A stretch of 64,000 bases of DNA from an uncultured Steroidobacter sp. Its GTDB lineage: Bacteria; Pseudomonadota; Gammaproteobacteria; Steroidobacterales; Steroidobacteraceae. Position 1 is the first letter of the stretch, and the number at the start of each line of letters is the position of its first letter. A program made the translations under genes and the position numbers. Under the pieces are notes generated by a model, which worked only from the letters and a program-made list of their open reading frames with translations, was not told the origin of the DNA and searched no databases. The stretch is taken from NCBI RefSeq assembly GCF_937958065.1, contig NZ_CALFXI010000104.1:1-64000 (forward strand), in the 5' to 3' direction. Below are positions 1 through 7,161 of the stretch, in pieces.

Positions 1-671
1 AAGGGCTGCACCGTGAATGCACCGACCCACTGCAACTGCTCGCCGGCCAGGGTCGTGCCCGAAAAATCGTAGGCGTTTTCGTAGTTGGCGTCGGTCTTGA
101 AGTCCGTGAGCGTGAATTTGATCGGCGCCACGACCGCTGTGAAAGGCTGCGCACGCGTGTTGTCGGTGAAGCCGATGCGGCCGTCTCGAATGTCCAGCCG
201 CTGGATGTGCACTCTCGGCAGAGAGGCCGGCTCCTCGCTGGTCGGCTTTTCCGACTCGGGCGCCAGCTTCGCCAGATTCAGCGTGCCATCCTGGGCCACG
301 ATCACGTCGATGTCGGGGGCCGACAGCTCCACTTCCGCGAGCACGAGCGCCCGTTGCCACAGCGACGCGAGCTGCGCATTGACATAGAGATGCCGGAAAC
401 CGACCACAGGCGATCCGTCGGCCTCGCGCAGGACGAGTCCGCCGATACTGGCATCCAGGGCAAAGGGATTGAAGCGGATCTCGCCGATCGACACTTGACG
501 ATGCAACTGCTCGGTCACATAGCTCTCCAACTGCGCACGCGCGATGCGCGGCACGGCGAAGAAGCCGATCAGCGTGTACAGCAACACCAGCACCGCGATC
601 ACGATGACCGCGACGAGGTGCAGCCGGAGCAATCCGATCAGGGGAGCGAAGAACCGTTTGACTGTGCTCAT
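1..671 (-). CDS. DUF748 / AsmA-like inner-membrane-anchored protein (5' part)
   Basis: Partial gene running off the left edge; 223 N-terminal residues are present. It starts at ATG 669-671 (MSTVKRFF). Residues about 12-38 form one hydrophobic segment rich in V, I and L, so the protein is probably anchored in the inner membrane with a periplasmic body. The segment after it, with ARAQLESYVTEQLHRQVSIG and INAQLASLWQ-like beta repeats and a later LPRVHIQRLDIRDGRIGF stretch, has the pattern of DUF748 proteins, an AsmA-related family thought to help move or organise outer-membrane lipids. Family assignment is from sequence pattern recognition; the function is an inference. The rest of the gene lies outside the window, so length cannot be judged. 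Confidence 0.75.
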   Translation of the reverse strand, partial: MSTVKRFFAPLIGLLRLHLVAVIVIAVLVLLYTLIGFFAVPRIARAQLESYVTEQLHRQVSIGEIRFNPFALDASIGGLVLREADGSPVVGFRHLYVNAQLASLWQRALVLAEVELSAPDIDVIVAQDGTLNLAKLAPESEKPTSEEPASLPRVHIQRLDIRDGRIGFTDNTRAQPFTAVVAPIKFTLTDFKTDANYENAYDFSGTTLAGEQLQWVGAFTVQP

Positions 672-777
672 GGGCCGGCATTTTCGCCGACAGCGGCGGG
701 CAGCCGCCACCCCAAGCCGGAAGCGGGGCAACCCGCGCTAAGTCAATAGGTTCCAGGTGTCAAATGCGCTGCCCGCA

Positions 778-2088
778 CTACAGCGCCGCATTCAGCAGCA
801 GCACGAAGATCAGGCCGAGAGTGCCGACCAATGTTTCCATCAGGGTCCAGGAGCGGAACGTGTCGCGCAGGCTGACCCCGAAATACTCCTTGAACATCCA
901 GAACGCCGAGTCGTTGACGTGTGAACACATCAAGCTGCCGGCGCCCACCGCCAGCACCATCAGGTTCGCATCGACACCGGTGATCTCGATCAGCGGCGCA
1001 ACGATACCCGCTGCCGTCAGGCCCGCCACCGTGGCCGAGCCGAGCGCGATGCGGATCGCGAACGCCACCAGCCAGCCGAGCACCAGCGGATGGATGGGCA
1101 CGTTGCCGAGCAAACTTCCCAACTCTGTGTTCACGCCGCTGTCGACGAACACCTGCTTGAGCGCGCCGGCTCCGCCGATGATGAGCAGAATGCCGGCGAT
1201 GTCACGAATGGCGTGGCCGTAGCCCTCCATCAGCTGCCAGAGCCTGCGCCCGCGCGCCACTCCCAGAGTGATCGATCCCACGAACAGCGAGACCAGCATC
1301 ACGAGCATCGGATTGCCGAGAAAATCGATGAGGGTCCGCGTCGAAGCGGTGAAGTTCCCGTAACCGAGCAGCGTCGCGCCGCTGATCAAAACCACCGGCA
1401 GCAGCGCGCACGCGAAACTGTTGAACGTGCCAGGCAATTGGTCCTCGGCCAGCGTCGTCGGCTTGAACAGCTCCGAGGGCGCGGAGGCGATGGTCTTCAG
1501 GGTGCGCGCAAACAAGGGACCGGCGATGAGCAGCGTCGGCACACTGATCAAACAACCATACAGCAGGGTCATGCCCATGTCGGCGTCGAACTGAGCGACC
1601 AGCGCGGTCGGCGAGGGATGCGGCGGCAGAAAGCCGTGCGCGATCGACAGCCCGGACAGCATCGGAATGCCCACCAGCATCGGCGGCAACTTCGCGCGAT
1701 AGACCACCGAGAACACCAGCGGCACCATCAGCACGAAGCCGACGTTGTAGAACAAGGGAATGCCGACGATGAAGCCGGTGAGCGCCATCGCCAGCGGCAC
1801 GCGCGCCGGCCCGAACAGATGCATCAGGGATTCGGAAATGCGCTGCGCGGCGCCGCTGTCAGCGATCAGTTTGCCGAACATCGCGCCCAGGCAGATCACG
1901 ATCGCCAGCGAGCCGAGCATGTCGCCGATGCCCCGCTCGATGGTCCTGGGAATCTTCTCCAGCGGCAGTCCCAGCACCAGCGCCGCGACCAGCGAAGTGA
2001 CGATGAATGCCACGAATGGCTGAACGCGCAGGATCGCGATCAACGCGATCAGCAGCGCGACGGCGAACACCACCCCGAGAATCGTCAT
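778..2088 (-). CDS. GntP-family gluconate/sugar-acid:H+ permease
   Basis: 436 residues, almost entirely hydrophobic with about 12-14 candidate membrane segments, the normal length for GntP/GntT permeases. The motifs FIVGIPLFYNVGFVLMVPL and LSIAHGFLPPHPSPTAL are characteristic of this family, which imports gluconate, idonate or related sugar acids with protons across the inner membrane. The start is ATG 2086-2088; no clear Shine-Dalgarno sequence is visible before it. It is divergent from the GH10 xylanase gene across 211 bp that carry a LacI-like operator. A role in taking up uronic or aldonic acids released from xylan is plausible but inferred. The exact substrate cannot be told from sequence. 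Confidence 0.9.
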   Translation of the reverse strand: MTILGVVFAVALLIALIAILRVQPFVAFIVTSLVAALVLGLPLEKIPRTIERGIGDMLGSLAIVICLGAMFGKLIADSGAAQRISESLMHLFGPARVPLAMALTGFIVGIPLFYNVGFVLMVPLVFSVVYRAKLPPMLVGIPMLSGLSIAHGFLPPHPSPTALVAQFDADMGMTLLYGCLISVPTLLIAGPLFARTLKTIASAPSELFKPTTLAEDQLPGTFNSFACALLPVVLISGATLLGYGNFTASTRTLIDFLGNPMLVMLVSLFVGSITLGVARGRRLWQLMEGYGHAIRDIAGILLIIGGAGALKQVFVDSGVNTELGSLLGNVPIHPLVLGWLVAFAIRIALGSATVAGLTAAGIVAPLIEITGVDANLMVLAVGAGSLMCSHVNDSAFWMFKEYFGVSLRDTFRSWTLMETLVGTLGLIFVLLLNAAL

Positions 2089-2212
2089 GCGCCGGCGGCG
2101 CCCGTCTGGATCATGCGCAAAGAGCCCCCTTCGCCGCCGCCCGCAAGCTGCCCGCGAACCGATGTTTCTTGCATGGATCGACCAGCCCGGCTGGCCTGTT
2201 GTGGGCGCATGA

Positions 2213-2226
2213 TGATACCGCTACCA
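2213..2226. promoter_or_regulatory. candidate LacI-family operator
   Basis: The 14-mer TGATACCGCTACCA has two half-sites, TGATACC and (reverse complement) TGGTAGC, meeting at a central CG. This is the shape of LacI-family operators and resembles the xylan-related boxes described in Xanthomonas (TGGTAGCGCTAACA type). It lies between the divergent permease and xylanase genes, 73 bp before the xylanase start. No LacI-type regulator is encoded in the window, so the binding protein is unknown. Confidence 0.4.
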
Positions 2227-2299
2227 GTCGCAGTCAATCGGTGCTAGCGTTGGCCCGCCGAAGAGCCCGATCAACCACAAAACAATCTTGGGGGATACC

Positions 2300-4186
2300 A
2301 TGAGGATGGATTCGCGTGCGTTCCTGAGTGCGTGTGTAATCTTGGCTGTGCCGTTCGCCGCGGCGGCGCAGACCGAGCCAGTGATCGTCGAAGCGGAATC
2401 AGCCAGCGTCAGTTCTGCCTATACCGTCGGCACCCTCGCAGGCGCCACCTACGTCACCATCGTCAACGATTCGCCCGGCTTCGGTCCCCCCGCGACCGCG
2501 GACGGTGCGCTCACCTATTCCGTCACCTTTCCAGCAGCGGGAAATTATGACCTGTATGCGCGCTTCCGCGTCGGACCCGGCGGCGGCAACGACGATAGTT
2601 TCTATGTCGGCAACGGCTTTGGCGACAAGGTCGGCACGGGCGAATGGGTGCTGCTCAATCAAGTAGACGGCGGCGGCTTCACCGCGCCGGCCGACACGGT
2701 CCGCAATGGCGGCCCGGCGACCACCAATGTGTTCAAGTGGTTCAGGATCACCGGCTTCGCGGGGCCCGCGACCTGGACGGTGCCGGCGGGCAATCTCACA
2801 CAAACATTTTCGGTCGCGGGCCGCGAGACCGGCAACTTCATCGATAAGTTTGCGTTCGGCCGACAGGGCTCGTGGTACACGGTAAACGATCTGGACACGG
2901 GTTCGGCCGCGACCGGTACGCCGCCGCCGCCACCGCCGCCGCCCTATACGCCGCCCGGCCCACCCATCGCGACCGGCAAGCCGAAATATCTGGGAAGTGC
3001 GCACAGTCCGGCGCAGACAGCGAATTTCGCGGCGTACTGGAATCAAGTCACACCGGAGAACGGCGGCAAGTGGGCCACCGTCGAAAGCACGCGTGACGTG
3101 ATGAACTGGACGCAGGCGGATGCGGCTTATCAACTCGCGCGCAGCAACGGGTTCACGTTCAAGTGGCACGTATTGGTCTGGGGCAATCAGCAACCCGAAT
3201 GGCTGCAGAATCTGCCACCGGCCGAGCAACTCGCGGAGCTGCGTGAATGGATGGCCGCCATCGCCGAGCGCTATCCCGATCTGGAACAGATCGAAGTCGT
3301 GAACGAGCCGCTGCACGATCCGCCGCTCGCTCCGGCGAATACGCCTCCGGGCCAGTCCTGCGGCGGTTGTGGCAATTATTACGAAGCCCTCGGCGGCGCG
3401 GGACAGACCGGCTGGGACTGGATCATCAACGCCTTCACGCTGGCGCGCGAATATTTCCCGAACGCCAAGCTGATGATCAACGACTACAGCATCACCAACG
3501 ACCGCAATGCCACCGAAACCTACGTTGGCATCGTCAAGCTGCTGAAGGCGCGCGGGCTGATCGATCTGGTCGGCATCCAGGGGCACGCGTTCTCGACGAC
3601 CGAGCCTGCGCCGATGCCGAACTTCCGGGCCAATCTCGACTACCTCGCGAACAAGACCCAACTGCCGATCTACGTGACCGAGCTGGACATCGATGGCAAC
3701 GACGATCCGGTGCAGCTCGCCGGTTATCAGAAGATCTTCCCGCTATTCTGGGAACACGAAGCGGTCCGGGGCATCACGTTGTGGGGCTATCGCCCGGGCC
3801 ACTGGCGAACGGCGCAAGGCGCGTGGCTGACTTATGAGAATGGCGCCGAGCGTCCCGCCATGCAGTGGTTGCAACGTTACGTCCGCAACAGCGTCGCCGA
3901 GGTTCCCTACCAGTGGTTCTCCGTCGCGGCAAACGCGCCGGCGGGAACGGTGGTCGGTACAGCGCAAGCCACCGACGCCGACTCGGACACGACGTTCTCG
4001 CAGTGGCAAACGGAATATTCCACCGGCGGAATATTCGCAATCGACGCCGACACCGGCGCGATCACCGTGGCCGATGCCGCGGCGCTGCAGGCCACTCCAA
4101 AGGGGACGATGCTCAAGCTGTATGTGTCCGTGTGGGACGGCTATCAGCGCAGCAAGCCCAACAAGGTCTTCATCGAAGTGCAATGA
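2300..4186 (+). CDS. secreted GH10 endo-1,4-beta-xylanase with N-terminal CBM-like and C-terminal cadherin-like domains
   Basis: 628 residues. The start is ATG 2300, with a GGGGGA ribosome site at 2290-2295; a TTG four codons upstream is less likely. Residues 1-23 are a signal peptide (FLSACVILAVPFAAAAQ). Residues about 27-190 open with VIVEAESAS and look like a CBM6/35-type carbohydrate-binding module. A run of prolines (about residues 209-226) links it to a GH10 barrel at about residues 228-525. Glu336 in VVNEPLHD is the expected acid/base and Glu461 in VTELDID the nucleophile. The last 100 residues (ATDADSD, FAIDADTGAITV) are cadherin-like. GH10 enzymes cut the xylan backbone outside the cell. 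A strong hairpin follows the stop codon. Confidence 0.93.
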   Translation: MRMDSRAFLSACVILAVPFAAAAQTEPVIVEAESASVSSAYTVGTLAGATYVTIVNDSPGFGPPATADGALTYSVTFPAAGNYDLYARFRVGPGGGNDDSFYVGNGFGDKVGTGEWVLLNQVDGGGFTAPADTVRNGGPATTNVFKWFRITGFAGPATWTVPAGNLTQTFSVAGRETGNFIDKFAFGRQGSWYTVNDLDTGSAATGTPPPPPPPPYTPPGPPIATGKPKYLGSAHSPAQTANFAAYWNQVTPENGGKWATVESTRDVMNWTQADAAYQLARSNGFTFKWHVLVWGNQQPEWLQNLPPAEQLAELREWMAAIAERYPDLEQIEVVNEPLHDPPLAPANTPPGQSCGGCGNYYEALGGAGQTGWDWIINAFTLAREYFPNAKLMINDYSITNDRNATETYVGIVKLLKARGLIDLVGIQGHAFSTTEPAPMPNFRANLDYLANKTQLPIYVTELDIDGNDDPVQLAGYQKIFPLFWEHEAVRGITLWGYRPGHWRTAQGAWLTYENGAERPAMQWLQRYVRNSVAEVPYQWFSVAANAPAGTVVGTAQATDADSDTTFSQWQTEYSTGGIFAIDADTGAITVADAAALQATPKGTMLKLYVSVWDGYQRSKPNKVFIEVQ

Positions 4187-4208
4187 CCGAAGTGCGCTAA
4201 CCGTTGTC

Positions 4209-4230
4209 AGGGCCGGCTGCGGCCGGCCCT
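4209..4230 (+). terminator. hairpin terminator after the xylanase gene
   Basis: Perfect 9-bp inverted repeat AGGGCCGGC / GCCGGCCCT with a 4-nt loop, 22 bp after the xylanase stop, followed by the weakly T-rich GCTTTGCC. The arms are very GC-rich; the U-tract is poor, so termination is likely but not certain. Confidence 0.6.
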
Positions 4231-4258
4231 GCTTTGCCTGGATTCACAGGAGCTCGTC

Positions 4259-4702
4259 GTGATCACTCTGCGCGATCTGTCCATTGCCGCCCTCTCCGTC
4301 GCCGCCACGCTCGGAGTGACCGCACTCGCCGCGTCGAATTCAAAACCCCTGGGCTCGGTGGCCATCGATTGGAATGCGGTTCCGGTCACGCAAGAAGAAG
4401 TCCGCGCGGTCCGCCAGTTCCTCCGCGCACCAACCGCTACGTTGAATGAGCTCGAACTCCACGTGACGACGCTGCCTGCCGGCGCCACCTCGCATGCGCC
4501 TCACAAACATCCCAACGAAGAACTGGTGATCGTCAAGGAAGGCACGGTCGAAGTGCTGGTCGACGGCCAATTGAAGCGCGTCGGCCCCGGTTCGGTCGTG
4601 TTCAACGCCTCGAACCAGATGCATTCGTTGAGAAACGTCGGCGACGGCCCGACGACTTATCACGTCATCAACTGGACCACGGCGGCCACGCCACGCTCAT
4701 GA
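4259..4702 (+). CDS. exported small cupin-domain protein
   Basis: 147 residues from GTG 4259, with AGGAG six bases upstream deciding the start. Residues 1-25 are a signal peptide (hydrophobic ALSVAATLGVTALAA). The rest is one cupin barrel: HAPHKHPNEELVIVKEG gives the first metal-binding motif (two His and a Glu) and HSLRN carries the second-motif His. Cupins of this size bind a metal and either sense or modify small molecules; the reaction here cannot be named. It follows the xylanase by 72 bp with a hairpin between them, so it is probably a separate unit. It converges on the NTF2-like gene with one base between the stops. Confidence 0.8.
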   Translation: MITLRDLSIAALSVAATLGVTALAASNSKPLGSVAIDWNAVPVTQEEVRAVRQFLRAPTATLNELELHVTTLPAGATSHAPHKHPNEELVIVKEGTVEVLVDGQLKRVGPGSVVFNASNQMHSLRNVGDGPTTYHVINWTTAATPRS

Positions 4703-4703
4703 C

Positions 4704-5174
4704 TCACAGGCCGAGCTCGCTCAGTCCCGGGTGATCGTCGGGCCGCCGGCCCTGCGGCCAATGATACTTGCGCTCCGACTCGGCGATCGGCAGATCGTTG
4801 ATGCTGGCGTAGCGCCGCTGCATGAGCCCGTTCGCATCGAACTCCCAGTTCTCGTTGCCATACGAGCGATACCAGTTGCCCGAATCGTCGCGCCATTCGT
4901 AAGCGAACCGCACGGCGATGCGATCGTCGGCGAACGTCCACAGCTCCTTGATGAGTCGATATTCCAGCTCGCGGCGCCACTTGCGCGTCAGGAACTCGAT
5001 GATCTGCTCGCGCCCGCGCGGAAACTCGGAACGATTTCGCCATTGGCTATCGACCGTGTAGGCGAGCGCGACGCGCGCGGGATCGCGGCTGTTCCATGCG
5101 TCCTCCGCCAGACGAACCTTTTGAATCGCCGTCTCGCGAGTGAAAGGCGGCAAGGGGGGACGTGCTTCGCTCAT
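4704..5174 (-). CDS. DUF1348 / NTF2-like (SnoaL fold) protein
   Basis: 156 residues from ATG 5174, with GGAGGG seven bases upstream; this fits better than an upstream in-frame start. The sequence, with AEDAWNSRDPARVALAY, WRNRSEF, RGREQIIEFLTRKW and a YRSYGNENWEF core, is typical of the DUF1348 family, soluble cytoplasmic proteins with the NTF2/SnoaL cone fold. Members are small-molecule binding or catalytic proteins whose reaction is mostly unknown. It is divergent from the GntR regulator 211 bp away, which may control it; that link is inference from position only. Confidence 0.85.
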   Translation of the reverse strand: MSEARPPLPPFTRETAIQKVRLAEDAWNSRDPARVALAYTVDSQWRNRSEFPRGREQIIEFLTRKWRRELEYRLIKELWTFADDRIAVRFAYEWRDDSGNWYRSYGNENWEFDANGLMQRRYASINDLPIAESERKYHWPQGRRPDDHPGLSELGL

Positions 5175-5385
5175 GGGATGGCCCTCCGTCGTCAGCAAAG
5201 GATCCGCTCACTCGAACGCGTGCGCAAGTATCGATCCAAGCCGGCCAGGCAAGCCGCACGTTCACCATCGTGCAGCCCGCTTCGGCTGTTTCCCGACCCA
5301 ACCCGCGCCACTCCGCACCGAATTCGTCCGCCGGTTCGGGTATGATCGTCTACGGTATTCCATCTGGAGCCGTGTTCCCGCCGTC

Positions 5386-6036
5386 ATGAGCATCGTCGTC
5401 CGCACGCTTTCCGATCGCGTGTTCGAAGTGGTCCGTGAGCAGATCCTCAACGGCCGGCTGCCCAACGGCGAGCCCATCCGGCAGGATGCGCTGGCCAGCG
5501 AGCTTGGCATCAGCAAAATCCCTCTGCGCGAAGCGCTGGCGCGGCTGGAGCAGGAAGGGCTGCTGATCAATCACCCGAATCGCGGCTATTACGTGCAGCC
5601 GATGTCGCGCGCGCAGGTGGACGAGATTTATGCATTGCGACTTTCCATCGAGCCGGCGGCGGCGGCCTACGCGGCGAGCGTCGCAACGGAGGAGGATCGC
5701 GCGAATGCGACGCGAGCGTTCAGGGCACTCGACACGGCCGCTCACAGCAACCTCGCCGACGTGGCCGTTCGCAATCGCGAATTTCACATTGCGCTGGTCG
5801 AGCCCGGTCGCCGCGCCCTCACGACCCAACTGGTCGAGCGCCTGGCGGTGCTGGCCGAGCGCTACGTCATCGCGCATCTCGAACCGGCCGGCCGCGACGC
5901 CCGCGCGCATGTCGAACACCAGGCGCTGTTCAACGCCTGGCTCGAACGTGACAAGCGCAAGGTCGAGAAGCTGCTGAAAGAGCACATCCAGGGCACGCTG
6001 AAAGACCTTCGGGCCCAGCTCAAAGACGCGGGCTGA
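5386..6036 (+). CDS. GntR-family transcriptional regulator, FCD (FadR-like) subfamily
   Basis: 216 residues from ATG 5386 (MSIVVRTLSDRVFE). Residues about 8-72 are the winged helix-turn-helix of GntR regulators (LASELGISKIPLREALARLE then GLLINHPNRGYYV). Residues about 78-205 form the all-helical FCD ligand domain, with an FHIAL segment and conserved His residues (FHIALVEPG, AHVEHQAL) that usually hold a metal and a carboxylic-acid effector. Such proteins are mostly repressors of sugar-acid, amino-acid or fatty-acid genes. It faces away from the DUF1348 gene; the effector and targets are unknown. Confidence 0.9.
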   Translation: MSIVVRTLSDRVFEVVREQILNGRLPNGEPIRQDALASELGISKIPLREALARLEQEGLLINHPNRGYYVQPMSRAQVDEIYALRLSIEPAAAAYAASVATEEDRANATRAFRALDTAAHSNLADVAVRNREFHIALVEPGRRALTTQLVERLAVLAERYVIAHLEPAGRDARAHVEHQALFNAWLERDKRKVEKLLKEHIQGTLKDLRAQLKDAG

Positions 6037-6130
6037 GCTCAGTCGCGCGTGACATAGATACCGTCGAAACAGCTGTTCTCAACGCGCCGAGTCCGCGACG
6101 GCGTGCAGATCGGCGAGAGCGGATCGGGCA

Positions 6131-6150
6131 CCGGCAAGATGCCATGCCGG
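6131..6150. terminator. small hairpin between convergent genes
   Basis: Inverted repeat CCGGCA / TGCCGG with an 8-nt loop in the 124-bp gap between the GntR gene and the stop of the class A beta-lactamase-like gene. There is no T-tract. It may end either transcript; weak evidence. Confidence 0.3.
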
Positions 6151-6160
6151 CACGGCGGTG

Positions 6161-7150
6161 CTAGCTGGCCTCCGCAAACAGGAAGTGATCGCGCACCGAG
6201 CGGGCGATTTCGGCAATCACGCGTTCGCGCGCTTCCATCGGCTCGTCGCTCTCCTTGATGAACACAGCGATGACGATCTGACCCTTGCCATCGGGCAAAG
6301 TAATCACCCCCACATCGTTCACCGTGCCACCGACGGTGCCCGTTTTGTGAGCGATCACGGTGCCCGCGGGCATCTGCCCCTGCAGTCGGCCGGCGCCGGT
6401 GCGACATCGTTGCATGATATCGATCAGCACTTTGGTGCTCGACACACTCAGCGCCTGCTGATTGAAGATCTTCGTCAACAGTTGCGCCATCGCAGTGGGC
6501 GTCGACGTATCGCGCACATCGTTGTCGAAGGCCGGATTCGGATGATTGCCGCGCTCCTCGAGTTGCGGATCTTTCTCGAGCGCGGCTTCGAGGACTTCAT
6601 TGAACGGCCCCGGCGGCAGATTGAAAAAGTCACGCAACAAGCTGGCCGTGTCGCGATCGATGCGTTGATCTTCGATACCCTGCTTTCTCACCCACGCGGT
6701 CGCCGCCTGCGGACCGCCAGCGAGCCTGGTCAACACGTCGGTCGCCGTGTTGTCACTCAACGTGAGCATCAGCTCCAGCAGGTTCTGCACCGACAGACTG
6801 ATGCCGGGATGGATCGCCAGACTGGCAATGCCGTCGGAGGGCACGATGTCGGTGGGTTGCACCGTGACCAGTTGTTCGAGTTGCAACTTGCCGGCATCCA
6901 CGTTCGCGAGAATCGCGCCGGCGACCGCGATCTTGAACGTGCTGGCCATCGGGAAGCGTTCGCCCGCATTCACCAGCACCCGCTCGCCCTTGCCATCGAG
7001 CAGCCACGCGGCGACGCCGACTTTGCCGCCGATCGGCGCCGCCAGTCTTGCGATCTCGGCCTCGATCACCGGCGCGGCGAGCGTCGTTTCAAGGGATGCC
7101 ATGACGCACAAGAATAGAGCTGCCGGCCAGCGGCGCAATCGTTGTTTCAT
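6161..7150 (-). CDS. class A beta-lactamase-like serine hydrolase, atypical omega loop
   Basis: 329 residues from ATG 7150, with a signal peptide (ALFLCVMASLETTLAA). Three of the four class A landmarks are present: S70-T-F-K73, S132-D-N134 and HKTGTVGG near the C-terminus. The usual Glu166-x-x-Leu-Asn of the omega loop is missing: the aligned stretch is IDRDTASLL, with Thr168 where Glu should be, followed by an insertion before RDTSTPTAMAQLL. So it is a periplasmic penicillin-recognising enzyme, but deacylation may be poor or use another base. It lies 11 bp after the class C-like gene and is the last gene of a three-gene operon. Activity on antibiotics cannot be asserted. Confidence 0.85.
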   Translation of the reverse strand: MKQRLRRWPAALFLCVMASLETTLAAPVIEAEIARLAAPIGGKVGVAAWLLDGKGERVLVNAGERFPMASTFKIAVAGAILANVDAGKLQLEQLVTVQPTDIVPSDGIASLAIHPGISLSVQNLLELMLTLSDNTATDVLTRLAGGPQAATAWVRKQGIEDQRIDRDTASLLRDFFNLPPGPFNEVLEAALEKDPQLEERGNHPNPAFDNDVRDTSTPTAMAQLLTKIFNQQALSVSSTKVLIDIMQRCRTGAGRLQGQMPAGTVIAHKTGTVGGTVNDVGVITLPDGKGQIVIAVFIKESDEPMEARERVIAEIARSVRDHFLFAEAS

Positions 7151-7161
7151 CGGATTCGTCC

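Noticed and set aside
1090..2247. Long rightward open frame opposite the GntP permease, and similar long frames opposite other genes
   Set aside because: They are antisense shadows caused by high GC: His/Arg/Gln-rich, no family pattern, no ribosome site.
5175..5385. Specific GntR operator in the gap before the regulator gene
   Set aside because: No clear inverted repeat of the family type could be found; the region is only noted as a divergent promoter region.
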